DNA from: Scleroderma bovista
Taxonomy: Eukaryota; Basidiomycota; Agaricomycetes; Boletales; Sclerodermataceae
DNA length: 64,000 bases
Assembly: GCA_037178675.1 (NCBI GenBank)
Contig: JAYMGJ010000346.1
Span: 62,001-126,000 of the forward strand
Reading direction: 5' to 3'
Numbering within the stretch: the stretch's first letter is position 1; every line of letters begins with the position of its first letter. Below are positions 34,587 to 46,700 of the stretch, in pieces. A program made the position numbers and the translations under genes. The notes under the pieces are model-generated. The model searched no databases, had not been told where the DNA came from, and saw only the letters and a list, made by a program, of their open reading frames with translations.

Positions 34587-37500
34587 TGTTGACTCCGGAA
34601 GTGCACCCAAGGAGGCCTGCCTCAACGCGTCCGCTCTCTTAGATCCTAATTCCCTTATGCCTCATGTTTTCCTTTTGTCTTATGATTTACCAGAACTCCG
34701 TGCGCTTGTGGACTCCGGTTCCACGCACTGTTTTGTAGATACCCAATATGCTCTCGGACACTCTCTCTCCACTTACTCTGTTCCCCCGATTGTACTCCGG
34801 CTCTTTGACGGTACCTCGAATTTTGTAATTACTCAAGCCGTCGATCTATCAGTGAAATTTCCCGCATCCGGTGATGTCACCCCTATGACCTTCTACCTCA
34901 CTCCGTTAGACTCTGAATGCTCGATTGTCCTTGGACATAACTGGCTCACCCGCTACAATCCGTTGATTGACTGGGTACTGAGCAGTTTAACTTTCCGGAC
35001 CCCTGCACCAAGTTTGCTAGCGCCCCCGTCGACCCCCTCTCCGGTTCAGTCCGGTAACCCTGTCTCCGGCCTCTCTGGCCAATCTGACCCTGGCCTTGCG
35101 CCATCTGTCGACACTCCGGTTTGCACCCCTCCGCACATCTCTCTGATAAACGCAGCCGCATTTGTGCGTGCGTGCAAATTAGAGGGATCCACCAAATACC
35201 AACTTCAGCTGTGTCCTTCTGACACAGCAAGAGCTTGTTCTTCCTCCGCCTCTACTCCGCCGGACTTGGATATCGTCCCTCCGGAGTATCGCGATTATGC
35301 GGATGTGTTCAGCAAGGCGAAGGCCTCTGAACTTCCCCTGCATCGCGACTACGACTTGAAGATCGACCTCAAAGAAGGTACCTCCCCTCCTCTGGGAACT
35401 CTCTACTCACTGTCTCCGGTTGAGCTCTCTGCTCTCCGGACTTTCATCGACGAGAATCTTAATACAGGTTTCATCCATCCTACTGCCTCCTCCCACGCTG
35501 CTCCGGTCCTCTTTGTAAAAAAGAAGGATGGCTCACTCCGCCTCTGCGTTGACTTCCGAGGTCTAAACAAAATCACTAAAAAGGATCGCTACCTGCTCCC
35601 CCTAATCTCTGACCTATTAGACTCTCCCAGCCGTGCTAAGATCTATTCAAAGATCGACCTCCGGCACGCGTACCATCTAGTCTGGATTGCTCCAGGCGAT
35701 GAATGGAAGACTGCCTTCCGTACGCGCTATGGGTCTTACGAGTGGTTAGTAATGCCCTTTGGCCTCACTAATGCCCCTGCAGCCTTCCAGTGCTTTGTCA
35801 ACACCATCTTCGCTGACATGCTAGACGTCTGCATCGTCGTATACCTCGACAACATCCTAATCTACTCCGAGGATATGGAGTCCCACCAGCAGCACGTCCG
35901 GGAAGTTCTCCGCTGACTCCGGTTACATGGCCTCTTCACCAAACCGGAGAAATGTGAGTTCCACTCGGACTCGGTAGAGTACCTTGGCTATCGCCTCTCT
36001 CCGGACGGTTTGACTATGTCTCTGGACAAGATCCAAACCATCTCCGACTGGCCTGAACCTCGAAAGGTAAAGGACATCCAGTCCTTCTTGGGCTTTGCCA
36101 ATTTCTACCGCCGGTTCATATTCAACTACTCTGACATTGTGGTTCCCCTCACCCGGCTCACCCGGAAGGATGCTCCCTGGAATTTCTCTGAGGACTGTCG
36201 ACGTTCTTTCAATGCTCTCAAGCACGCCTTCACCACCGCGCCCATCCTCACTCACTTTATTCCGGACACCCCTATCATCGTGGAAACTGACGCCTCCGAC
36301 TACGCTGTCGCTGGCATCTTGTCTATCACCTGCGCCGACGGAGAGATTCGTCCGGTCGCATACTACTCCCGGACCCTGACTGCTCCGGAGTTAAACTACG
36401 ACACCCACGATAAGGAGTTGCTGGCTATCTTCGAAGCTTTCCGGAACTGGCGCCATTACCTCGAAGGTTCCGCCTCTCCAATAGACGTCGTCACGGACCA
36501 CAAAAACCTCGAGTACTTCTCCACCTCAAAAGTACTGTCCCGCCGGCAAGCCCGGTGGTCTGAATTTCTATCACAATTTAATCTTGTCATTCGTTTCCGT
36601 CCCGGAAAACTCAGTGCCAAGCCGGATGCTCTCACTAGACAATGGGACGTCTACCCCAAAGAGGGGGATAGTGGCTACGCCTGGGTTAACCCCCAAAATC
36701 TTAGGCCGGTGTTCACTCAAGAACAGCTCTCTAATTCTCTTCATGCTACTTATCTAGAGTTTCCGGTCCTCCGTGCAGTCGCAATCATGGACGTGGAAAC
36801 ACTCCATAGTGACATCATCTCTGCACTACCCTCTGATCCCATTGCCCAGGTCCACCTCGCAGATCCACCGGACTCTCGTTGGTCCACCGACAAGGCTGGA
36901 TTCCTTCGACTAGACGGTCGTATATACGTACCGGACTTGGATGACCTCCGTCTCCAGGTACTCTGGTATCGACACGACCACCCACTCACTGGTCACTTTG
37001 GGCAAAACTGGACTCTAGAGCTAATCCGGCGTGAATATACCTGGCCTGGTCTCAGGACCTTCATCAAGGACTACGTCCGGTCCTGTACCTCCTGCGCAAG
37101 AGCTAAGACACTGCGCCATAGACCATACGGACTGCTGAAGCAGCTCCCAGTACCGGAGAAGCCCTGGAATTCCATCTCCATGGATTTCATAGAGCAACTC
37201 CCTTCATCTACCGGCTTCACAGCCATCCTGGTCGTGGTAGACCGGCTTTCTAAACAAGCCATTTTCATCCCTACTCACGACACCATCACTAGCCTGGAGC
37301 TTGCAAAACTCTTCCTGCTCCACGTATTCTCCAAGCACGGTGTTCCCGCCCACGTCACCTCAGATCGTGGTACAGAGTTTGTCTCCCACTTCTTCTGGTC
37401 ACTTGGGAAGGCCCTCGACATGCGCCTTCACTTCACCTCCGGTTACCACCCGGAGGGCGATGGCCAGACTGAGCGGTCTAACCAGACCCTTGAACAGTAC

Positions 37501-38287
37501 CTCCGGATCTACTGCAACTACCAGCAGGACAACTGGGCGGACCTACTCCCATTGGCGGAGTTCACATACAACAACGCACCTAGTGCTACCACCGGAGTCT
37601 CTCCGTTCTTTGCTAACAAGGGCTATCACCCTAACATCTCTGTCTACCCAGAACGTGACATGACCTCCGCCAGGGCTCGTGACTACGCAATCGACCTCGA
37701 GTCGCTGCATCAATACCTTTGAGAAGAAATGGCCAACGTGCAACTTCGCTACCAAGGTCCGGCTGATGCCAAACGTACTCTGGCACCGGACTTCAAGGTT
37801 GGCGACCAAGTATATGTGAAAGCCAAATACTTCCGGTCTACTCGACCATCCAAAAAGCTATCAGAGAAGAACCTGGGGCCCTACACTATCATCGCGCAAG
37901 TAGGCTCCCTCTCTTTTACGCTCCGTCTTCCAGATTCCATGCGCGCAGTTCACCCCATCTTCCATGCACGCAGTTCACCCCATCTTCCATGTCTCCCAAC
38001 TTGAACCGGCCATACCTAATACCATACCAGACTGGATACAACCTCCTCCGCCACCGGTCGAAGTAGATGGTGAACCGGAGTTCGAGATCTCTGAGATCCT
38101 CGACTCCAAGGTTGACCGTCGACGCAGAACATGCAAGTTGCTTTACTTGGTACGTTGGTCCGGTTACGAAGGGACTGACGAAGAAACATCTTGGCTTCTC
38201 GCCACTGAACTAGGCAACACTACGGAACTGTTAGAAGATTATCATGTCCGGTACCCGGACAAACCCGGACCACTCGCGTCTATGTAA
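34546..38287 (+). pseudogene. Gypsy-A Pol with chromodomain, three disabling changes
   Basis: Order: aspartic protease (VDSGSTHCF, Asp codon 34711); RT with CVDFRGLNKIT and the catalytic box YLDN (35842..35853), a variant I recall from basidiomycete Ty3 elements; RNase H (VETDASDYAVAG); zinc-binding region (HDHPLTGHFG..CTSCARAK); integrase core with Asp codons 37183 and 37363 and Glu codon 37471 (D-x35-E spacing); and a C-terminal chromodomain (LYLVRWSGYEGTDEETSW) that can guide integration to chromatin marks. It is broken by TGA at 35914 and TGA at 37720, both where CGA (Arg) fits, and by a 25-bp tandem duplication (37939..37963, 37964..37988) that shifts frame before the chromodomain. Expressed, if at all, by -1 shift from gag. 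Confidence 0.9.
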
Positions 38288-38442
38288 TAATACTCTCGCT
38301 CTCTGTTTCTCTTATCTGTTTCTTTTATCTGTTTCACTCTGTCTCTGTAATATCACTCACTCTCAAATCCAGCCACTTTTCTCTATAAACAAAAAAGTAA
38401 AACTAAATTACATTTCTATTTACAAGGTCCGGACCGGACCTC

Positions 38443-39538
38443 TCACTCCGGCACACCGTTGCCAGGGTTCTCTTGCTCCTCTTGGAGCCCCTGGACCTCC
38501 TGTGCGACCTCCTCCGGGTCGACCTCCGGCTCGCTGTCCTCCTCGTCCTCGTCCTCATCCCAAGGCGCTGTAAAAAACTGGCACTCCTCGAGAAAAGTCT
38601 CGAGGCCCGCCGTCAGCCGCTCGTTCCCTCTGGCCACCGAATGGGTGGCATCTGCGACCCGGTGCATCTGACCGGTCATCTCCTCCACTGCTCCGGTCAG
38701 CCTGTCCAGCCGCTCTAGGAACGGTCCAGGGTCGAACCCGGACCGTTGCCCAGACGGCCCCGGTACCTCGACAATGTCATCATCGTCGCCGACCACCTTC
38801 GCAACCGTCTTCTTCTTTTTCCACTTCTCCCCTCCTCGCGGCGACGTTGCGACCTCCTTCGCCTTGCCCTTCCCTTTGTCCACTACCGGACCCGGACCTC
38901 CCACCTCCAGCCACTCGCACCGCTCCTTGAGCCCGGCGCACTTCATGCACGCGCGCTGCTTGGGCTTTTCAGGGTCCCGCTCGCACTTGGCCTTGTGCTT
39001 GGCACAACGAACGCACCTGCCAGGAAGTTAGTGAAAAGTTGTAAAAAAAGATAAAGACTACTTACCAGACTTCCTCACTCCGGTCACCACTCGGACCTGC
39101 CTCCGGCTCCTCCCTCATCCTCTTCTTCGACGCCTCCTGCGCCATCGCTCTCTGCCTCGCGGCGACCTCTGCAGCCCTCCATTGCACCTCCACCCTGTCC
39201 TTCTCCGCCTGCTCCCGCGTTTGGCGTTCCGCCTCCTCCCTTGCTCTGCGCTCCGCCTCCGCCTTCACTCTCTCCGCCTCCTCTCGTGCTCTCGCCTCCG
39301 CCTCCTCTCGTGCTCTCGCCTCCGCCTCCTCACGTGCTCGTCTCTCCGCCTCTTCCCTGCGTTGCTTCTCCTCCCTCTTCACTTGCTTGCGACGACGGCG
39401 CTCCTTCGCCTTGGCGTCGAGAACGTCGGACTCGTCCTCGCTACCGGACTGTAACTCCGGTGTTGGGGCCTTCGTCCAATCCTTGGACTCGGTGGCAGCA
39501 GGGGCGGCGGGGCTGACGGACTTGGCAATGGCAGACAT
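38443..39538 (-). CDS. antisense spliced gene in Gypsy-A: Zn2Cys6-like coiled-coil protein
   Basis: Lies between pol and the 3' LTR on the strand opposite to gag-pol. Exons 39538..39066 and 39016..38443 with a 49-nt GT-AG intron give 348 residues and no stop. After a Ser/Pro/Glu-rich start comes a long Glu/Arg/Ala coiled coil (about residues 55-140, RREEAERRAREEAE). Then follows a six-Cys cluster, CVRCAKHKAKC and CMKCAGLKERC 11 residues apart (C-x2-C-x6-C-x11-C-x2-C-x6-C), as in fungal Zn2Cys6 DNA-binding domains, and an acidic C-terminus (DEDEDEEDSEPEVDPEE). The intron falls at the first Cys. A TATAAA word is 47 bp before the ATG. It is intact while pol is broken. The function is unknown; DNA binding is inferred. 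Confidence 0.75.
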
Positions 39539-39584
39539 TTTCAGATAGCAGTAAATTGGGGGTAAAGGCAAAACCGGTCTGATC

Positions 39585-39590
39585 TTTATA
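39585..39590 (-). promoter_or_regulatory. TATA-like element of the antisense gene
   Basis: TATAAA on the minus strand, 47 bp before the antisense ATG at 39538. It lies inside the element, between the gene and the 3' LTR, so the gene would not rely on the LTR promoter. Confidence 0.4.
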
Positions 39591-39698
39591 GATCCAAGAT
39601 TCGTACTCAGACAAAACACTCCGGACTCCGCATTGTTCTAGGCGACCACACTGCAGCCTCATTGGGGCCTCATGGGTTCGGCCCTAAAGGGGGGATAC

Positions 39699-40340
39699 TG
39701 TTACGACCATGTCCAACTCCAGATCAAATCCGGTTACTCCGGTCACATCGCAGTCCTACAGCTCAACTCCGGTTGTTCTCAGTTACTCCGGTCAACGGAC
39801 GCGCAGATAACCTTCCGCTAACTATGACCCTTGGTCTAGCCTGCATACAGTCTTTACCACACTTGCCCGTCTACCCTGCCTTGATGTGAGTTCTCCGTGA
39901 ACTCGTTATATCTCATACCTTGTAGTATTTTCACCGGACCTGTTTTATTTTCGTCGGACCTGACTTTATTTTCATCGGACCTGGTCTATCCCTTACTCCG
40001 GTCGTCCTTTGTCCGCCATTAGGCTGTTTACTTGTCACCGTATATACTTGTCCCTAGTTTGCACTTAGTATAAGTACTCTGTAGATTATCCTGTACTCCT
40101 CAGTCTGAAATCAACCATAGTCTCTACTCCTGATCTTGCCCGTCTCTGTCTCTGTCTCTGTCTCCCCTTCTTGACTGGAACCTATGCAAGGGATCAACGC
40201 TCGTTATCCTTAGTCGTTGAATCCAAGCGGTCACCAACTCCGGCCGGACTAATCTCTTGTCCAGCCCTCTGCCCCCTCCCTTCGTCCGCTTTCGTCCAGA
40301 CTTGACCGGACCCCCTACCAGAGTAGACCCGGACTTGACA
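39699..40340 (+). repeat. Gypsy-A 3' LTR
   Basis: 642-bp partner of 32399..33040. Preceded by a purine tract and followed by the GCAAG target-site duplication. Confidence 0.93.
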
Positions 40341-40649
40341 GCAAGCTACTGAGGGACTATGGTAATAGACTCTACTGTATGTGCGCTTTATGCTTATGTA
40401 AGTAAGTAAACAAACCATAACAGTTCTGCAACACTCCCCCATAAACAGAGTGGGGTAATGGATAGAAATGTATAGTAAAGTAATTCAATGAATGTACTTA
40501 GCTGAATGTTGTTCCAAATAAAATGTGTCCAATACGAATGGTATTTGAGACATGTTGATGCGAAGGTTTGGAGTGACTTCCGCGTCGTTACCCGATTTGG
40601 TAAGTTGCGTCGCGCTCATATGCCTGCTGATTGCAGCGCGTGCGGGACT

Positions 40650-43300
40650 CATCCATGGTCTTTGTCGTCGTGTCGACGCTCCCCCGGCATCCTGCATCCA
40701 AAGGTAAGTTTATTTACCCTTCTCACTCGCTTTTTAGGTCTCCTAGTTGACCGGATCGTGTTAACACATCCATGGTAGGCGTTTCTGCCGTTTCGTGTCC
40801 GACTGATGTTTGTAGGTTCGGATTTGATCCTTCCGCATTGATGCCTGGGTCTAACGACTCCATAGGCTTGGTTCGGGGCGTTTCCGGGTGGCTGCGTCGC
40901 ATGTGCGCATCTCAGGTGAGTCATTTCGACTTCTTTTGTTTGGCTGACTTGATTGTCATTTATTCGCTTGATCTTGAGTCTTTCGCGTTGCCGTTGACGC
41001 CTGACAAGTCCGTACGGACACCTTGCATGGTTGGTGGGTGGCCTTGACGTTGCTGGTAAGTCGTTTCGTCGCGATCTTCGGCTTTGGCGCATATGCTGAC
41101 TATCTGTAGCCAGCTGTGCTGCATTGACTCACGTCGAGTCAGCGCCGTCACCGCTAGTCATGCCGTCCGCGTCGCCATTGTCACCGTCACCTCCGTTTCC
41201 ATTGCCATTGCCATTGCCAGCCCTTTCATTCTCGACACTCAGCGCAATCGCCTCGTCCCTGCTCTCAGCTCGTCCAAAGATGAAGTTTCGACTTGGGAAT
41301 GTGGTTGGCGCGTTCAGCAGTACGTGTACGTCACCATCGCCAACTCTGACCCTTCTCCAGTGCTCAGCATGCTTGGACGTCGTGATTTCGCATCCATTGG
41401 GTGAGTTTCACGTCCTCGACCCGATTCGACGTGTTCTGACAATTTCTGCTTCATTCACAGCCATTTCTGTCACGTTTCCAATGCAGTACATGTGTGTGCG
41501 CACGCTTGACCCATCTGCACGGTTCCCGCAGCCATTTGGCTCGTCTGGGTGCCGTTTTGCAGTCTTTATAGGTGAGCTTTCCATGTTCGAGTTGTTTTGA
41601 GGTATACTGATGTTCCTGGCATCGTTTTCAGCCATTACCATCTCGTGTGCAATGCTCTGCGCGTCCGTGCACACCCTCAACACATCCACATGGCTCCTGC
41701 AGCCGTCTGGCACATCTGGAGTCCATTTCGTGGGTCCACTAGGTGAGTCTGGCGGTTTGGTGCACTTTCATGGTATATTGATGGTTTCCATTGTGTTTGC
41801 AGGTGTTACCGCATCCGTTTCGACGCTTGGCATGTCCCAGTGCCCACTCAACACATCCGACTGCCGTCCGTCACGTCTATGACACGTTTCGCGCCTTGAG
41901 CTCCCAGGTACGTCCCTGCATCCTCACCACAGCTGATCCCAGCCATTCCAGCGCTGTTTGACACATCCAGAGTGTCCGTCCAGCCTCTCAGTCCATCCGC
42001 CTGGCCCGTCAACACATCCGTTCCGCGTCCAGGACCTTTCGCATCACCTGCATGCCGGCTTGTCCCTCCAAGACATATTCACGGTATTTTGCTGCCGTCC
42101 GGGCTCTCCGACGCAATCGACACGATTATGAGTGTGTCAGACTCGTTTGGGGTGTCCACCATGCATAATTGCTGGCAGCATTCGGTGGGCGTTTCCAGCT
42201 CGTCAACGCTTGCTCCCTCACTCGTACCCTCTCCGCAGCCTCTCGACTTGTTCTCCATGGCATCCTCGGTCTCCCTCGACTTGCTTGGACCACACATGCG
42301 CTCAATAGTTGCGTTCAACGCATCCACATTGCCATTCAAGTTGGTCGCCTCGCCGCTCGCATATACTAACCACTCCCCCTCAAGCGGCAGTCCGTATGCG
42401 TAAGGTATGTTCGCGTTGGCATTTTCATTGCGCTGATGGCCTTCTTTGCAGTAAAATTTAGTTTGTTGGGGTCGCGACTCATGGTCGCGCTCCATTTCGT
42501 CGCCCTCGTTGACTACATGGACCCTCTCCGCCAGTTCTCTGCCTGGTGCAGCCTTTCCGTCGACGTCCGCGACTGTTTTGCGTGGTTTGGTCGACTGGAC
42601 CATTCCAATCGTGCACTCTGTCGTCACGACGCTCTTCACCGCCTCCTGCTCGCACCTACATGGCTCATCCCCAGTGGGTAGCCTCTGTGGTGTCGCTTGC
42701 AGCAAGTTCTGCGGTCGGTTTGGCGTTTCGTGCGGCGTGGCTGCACATGGAGCCATTGGCCCAACTGCACACTCGGCGCTAGTGCCCTCCGCTGAAGCTT
42801 CAGAGCTTGTGCGGGGGTCTTGGGTGCGTCTGACATTTCCATTGTCGACGTCTTGAGTGCCTCGAGTGAGGTCTTGGGTAGGTAGGTCTTCCCGTTCTGC
42901 GCCAGTGGCAACATTCTCGCTCGTAGGGCTTTTTGCTGACGGATGTCATTTGGCTTCGTTTGCGCAGGTCACGAGTTTCTTTGCGCGGGGGTCCACAATG
43001 GGTTCGCGGTCATGGAAACGTTTTGCGAGGTATTTAAAAACTTGATGCGCAGTGTTGCGACGAAGTCGGATGTAAATAGAGATAGGGACTGTATCATGGA
43101 GTAGTTTGTGCAATAGAGCATTGTACCCTTCCCAATCATATGTTCCGTCGTCCGATGCGCCAGCTAATACATCTAGCCAATTTCACATGGCTGCGTACTC
43201 AAGTAACTTCACACGGTAAATTTTCCAATTTTGTCCGTCAAGTTCAAGTGCGGGAATTGTGACCATTTCACTTGTTTGATTCAGTGGGTTCCTTTTCTCC
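40650..43300 (-). pseudogene. Copia-C gag-like reading frame, decayed
   Basis: Minus-strand translation just after the primer site gives a copia-type gag start (MVTIPALELDGQNWKIYRVK..LLEYAA) that meets a TGA, then VPISIYIRLRRNTAHQVFKY. Farther on, open stretches at 42756..42079 and 41092..40649 carry a distinctive block IPYAYGLPLEGEWLVYASGE and a basic region. From memory, very similar frames recur in many polypore genomes. No protease, integrase or reverse transcriptase was seen. Stops and shifts are scattered through it. Confidence 0.55.
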
Positions 43301-43511
43301 TGGTTTTCCTTTCCTCCTGGCTAGGCAGAGCCAGGGCTCATAACCTATAGAAAGGTGGTGGTCTGCACAGGGAAGGTCTAGCCTAAGGAAGGGAAAAGGA
43401 GGAGACCTGTAGGTAACCTCAGTATGCTGGCAAGCTACTGTATATTAGTATATACCTGTAGGGTAACTACAAGTTCATCAGGAAATCGGTGAGAAATAGA
43501 TAAAGCATTAC

Positions 43512-43740
43512 TGACGAACAGAGGCATTAGGGCGAGTGTACGACTTGTGCCCATGTAGTTACTTTCCTTTTTCGGTAGCGCACATGTTCCACCACCGCGC
43601 AGCCACTGGGAGGTTCTTCGTCCTTTCGTTGAATCTCCCAGGTGCGTATTAGACACAAAGTATTATACGTAGTAACTAATACATTGTCCTTTTGTTGAAT
43701 CTCCCAGCGTCCGCCTCCGGCTAGACTGCGTCTGCTGTGA
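43512..43740 (+). repeat. Copia-1 5' LTR
   Basis: 229 bp, starting TGACGAACAG and ending CTGCTGTGA. It differs from the 3' LTR at four sites by eye, all CpG in the 3' copy and TpG here. Confidence 0.93.
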
Positions 43741-43754
43741 GGTTATGAGCCCTG
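43741..43754 (+). other. Copia-1 primer-binding site (initiator tRNA-Met anticodon arm)
   Basis: GGTTATGAGCCCTG is the complement of CAGGGCTCATAACC, the anticodon stem-loop of eukaryotic initiator tRNA-Met. This implies priming by a cleaved half tRNA, as in Drosophila copia. The first ATG of the polyprotein (43745) lies inside the site. Confidence 0.75.
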
Positions 43755-46700
43755 CCAGCGACCTTGTTACCATGTCGAGTTCAACATCGACAGACTCGTT
43801 CCGGTTTGCCAAACTCTCTGGTGCAAACTATGCAGAATGGGCCACAAACATGAAGTCCACCCTACAGTCCAAGTATCTTTGGTTGATCACGGACGGACGA
43901 GAAGCTTGCCCATCTGAGCCACCCGAAACACAACCCATCACGACGACAGCAATGGAATGGAGAGCGATGAAAAAGGAGTATCTCGACTGGCACCTACATG
44001 ATGAGGCGGCGCAGGGTTTTATGAAGGGTGCCGCAGAACCATCACAATGGCCACATGTCAGCGAATGCAACACTGCGAAGGGGATGTGGGATACATGGAA
44101 GAAAATTCACGTTGACAACCAACAGAACATAAACGTCCACTACTCCTTCGAGGAACTATATACGAAGAAATATGTCGACGGAACGCCAATTGCCGACCAT
44201 ATAGCCAAGATGCTAGATATCCGGAATCACATCACTGCAGCTGGCGAAGAACTTCCAGACATCCATGTCGCGCGTGCACTCGTTCTATCACTTCCCAAGA
44301 CCCAGACATGGGAACTCATAAAGATTCAATTATTTGGGCTAGATAAGCTCACCACCGAGATCGTTAGTACAAAACTACAGGCCGAAGCCAATCGTCGCAC
44401 GCGAGAAAAATCAGGCACAGAGACTGCGCTGCATACGAACAGTGGCAAAAAGTCGAAGAAGGGAAAGGGGAAGTCCAACGAGTCGAGCAAGGGACCCCAA
44501 CCTGACGACATCTGCCGGTACTGCAAAGGCACTGGCCACTGGGCCAATAAGTGCCCACGCCATGAGGAGGATGAGAAAACCAAACGAGGAGGCGGAGAGA
44601 GCTCAAATCTCACCATTGGGAACCTTCGGAATTTAGGTACTCGAGAAGTTGGGCAGGTATACATGGCGTTGAGAGGGGTTTCCTCCGCCACTGCCAACGT
44701 TCTACTTGATTGTGGCGCGTCCGCGCACATGTTCTGCGATCAAGGCCACTTCCGCTCGTACACTGCCAACGAGGGAAACGAGACCATTTCTGTTGGGGAT
44801 GCACGAGACGTGCCTATTGCCAGTACAGGGTCAGTTGAATTGCGGTGTCGACTGCCCGACGGGATAAGGACCGTTGTCCTGCATGGTGTGCTGCATGTGC
44901 CGAAGCTCGCAGCCAATTTGGTCAGCTTGGGGACCTTACAGCGAGCCGGAGCGAAGCACCACAGCCACGAGGAAGGAATAATTGTTACCCTTGGCGCGGA
45001 TGAACTATTTCGTGTGTCATTTCCCACTTCCACTGCAACACTATATCATATAAACCTAGTGCAAAGTGAGGCGGCTTTCGCCGTCGTCGCCAGTGGGAGC
45101 ATGCGGGTTTGGCATCGACATCTAGGCCACCTGCATCTGGATGCTATTAGAGCTATGGCACGGAAGAAATTAGTCAGCGGACTCGACATCACATCGCCCA
45201 AGGAATATGACCATATTTGCGAGGGTTGCGTCCTCGGCAAATCACATCGTCTACCGTTTCCTAAGACCAGCAGCACCGTCTACTCGAAAATGGAACTAGT
45301 CGTTATGGATATCACAGGTCCGATGTCAGTCGAGACATGGACAGAGCGTGCCTACGCCATGGTGGTCATTGAAGCTAGTTGCCATTTCGGAGTAGGACGG
45401 CTCCTTGCAAAAAAGGAGGAAGTTGCCAGCACCTTGAAGGATGTAGTCATGATGCTAGAAAGGCAGTCAGGTCTAAAATTGAAGAAAATGTGTTCGGACA
45501 ATGGGACTGAGTTTGTCAACTCAATAGTAGAATCTTTCTGCCGACGAAATGGTATCCTACACGAGACGACAGTACCCTATGCTCCAGAACAGAACGGGAT
45601 TGCTGAACGAAGCATCAAGACCTATTTCGAGATGGTGAGATGCATGCTGCACTCGGCCAAGATGGACCTATGGTACTGGGGAGAAGCATTTATGTATGCG
45701 GTGCACATTCGCAACCTCTCGCCCACGTCCGCACTACGAGATACTGTCCCAATCCATGCTTGGAATGGCCGCAAACCCGATATATCCCACCTCCGCATTT
45801 TCGGCTCAACTGCCTATGCAAATATACCTAAGAAGGTTCGAGGAGGCAAACTAGAAGCCACGTCTATTAAATGCCGCCTGCTAGGCTGGTGGGCAGATGA
45901 AACAAAGGGGTATAGACTAGAAGTAGCCGAAACGGGTAAATTAATTACCGCGCGAGATGTCCGGTTTGTGGAGGACACAAAACCAGACGATCTCACGGTG
46001 ATCAAAAGTGACGAACCACAATGCCCAACAGACGAACTAGTCGACCTATCAGAGGAAAGTGACAGTGGGAGACGCCAACCAGTGGCGAAAGAATGGAGTT
46101 CTTCGCCTGCCCTATCTGAGCTGTCATCACTCACTCCCACAGAATCCTCTGACTTCGAGTCCGAAGGGCGCTTCGAACCTGAAAAAAATGAACCTGTAAC
46201 TATCCCCATCGCATCCGTGCCTGAGCCACAGCAGGCTCCTCAGCCTCGAGCATCAAAGTGGGCAGACTTGCCCCCACGCGAACCATCTACCCATATAAGA
46301 CGACCCCCCGAATGCTACGGGGATCGCATGACCGCAGAAGAGACAGATGCTGCAACAAATGAAACCATTGGCACTGCATTTGTCACGTACGCCGGAGAAC
46401 CACGCACCGTCCGCGAAGCACTCCAGTCACCCAACTCGAAGCAGTGGGAGAAGGCTATACAGATGGAGTACGAGCAGTTAAAACGAACCGGCACGTTTCA
46501 ATGGGTGAAAAACATACCAAACGGGCGAAAGGCAGTCCGCAGCAAAATTGTCTTGAAAGAAAAACACGACGGTGATGGAAACGTCGTAAAGCTGAAAGCT
46601 AGGATCGTTGCTAAGGGCTTTGATCAGGTGCCTGGACAAGATTACGAACTCACTTTTGCGTCCGTGGCCAAATTTATGACCCTCCGCACGCTCCTCTCGA

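Larger units (their letters stand above)
32399..40340 (+). mobile_element. Gypsy-A: Ty3-type chromovirus
   Basis: 7.9-kb LTR retrotransposon inserted in the left LTR of Copia-C. The LTRs are both 642 bp and begin TG and end CA. Target-site duplication GCAAG at 32394..32398 and 40341..40345 is exact. Order: LTR, gag, pol (protease, RT, RNase H, integrase, chromodomain), an antisense spliced gene, a polypurine tract (about 39685..39698, aaaggggggatac), LTR. I see no clear tRNA-type primer site after the 5' LTR; self-priming as in Tf1-like elements is possible but unproven. Confidence 0.93.

Noticed and set aside
43332..43345. Sequence resembling part of initiator tRNA-Met
   Set aside because: It is only the 14-nt anticodon arm, placed right next to an LTR, so it is a primer-binding site and not a tRNA gene. 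The same applies at 43741 and 52284.
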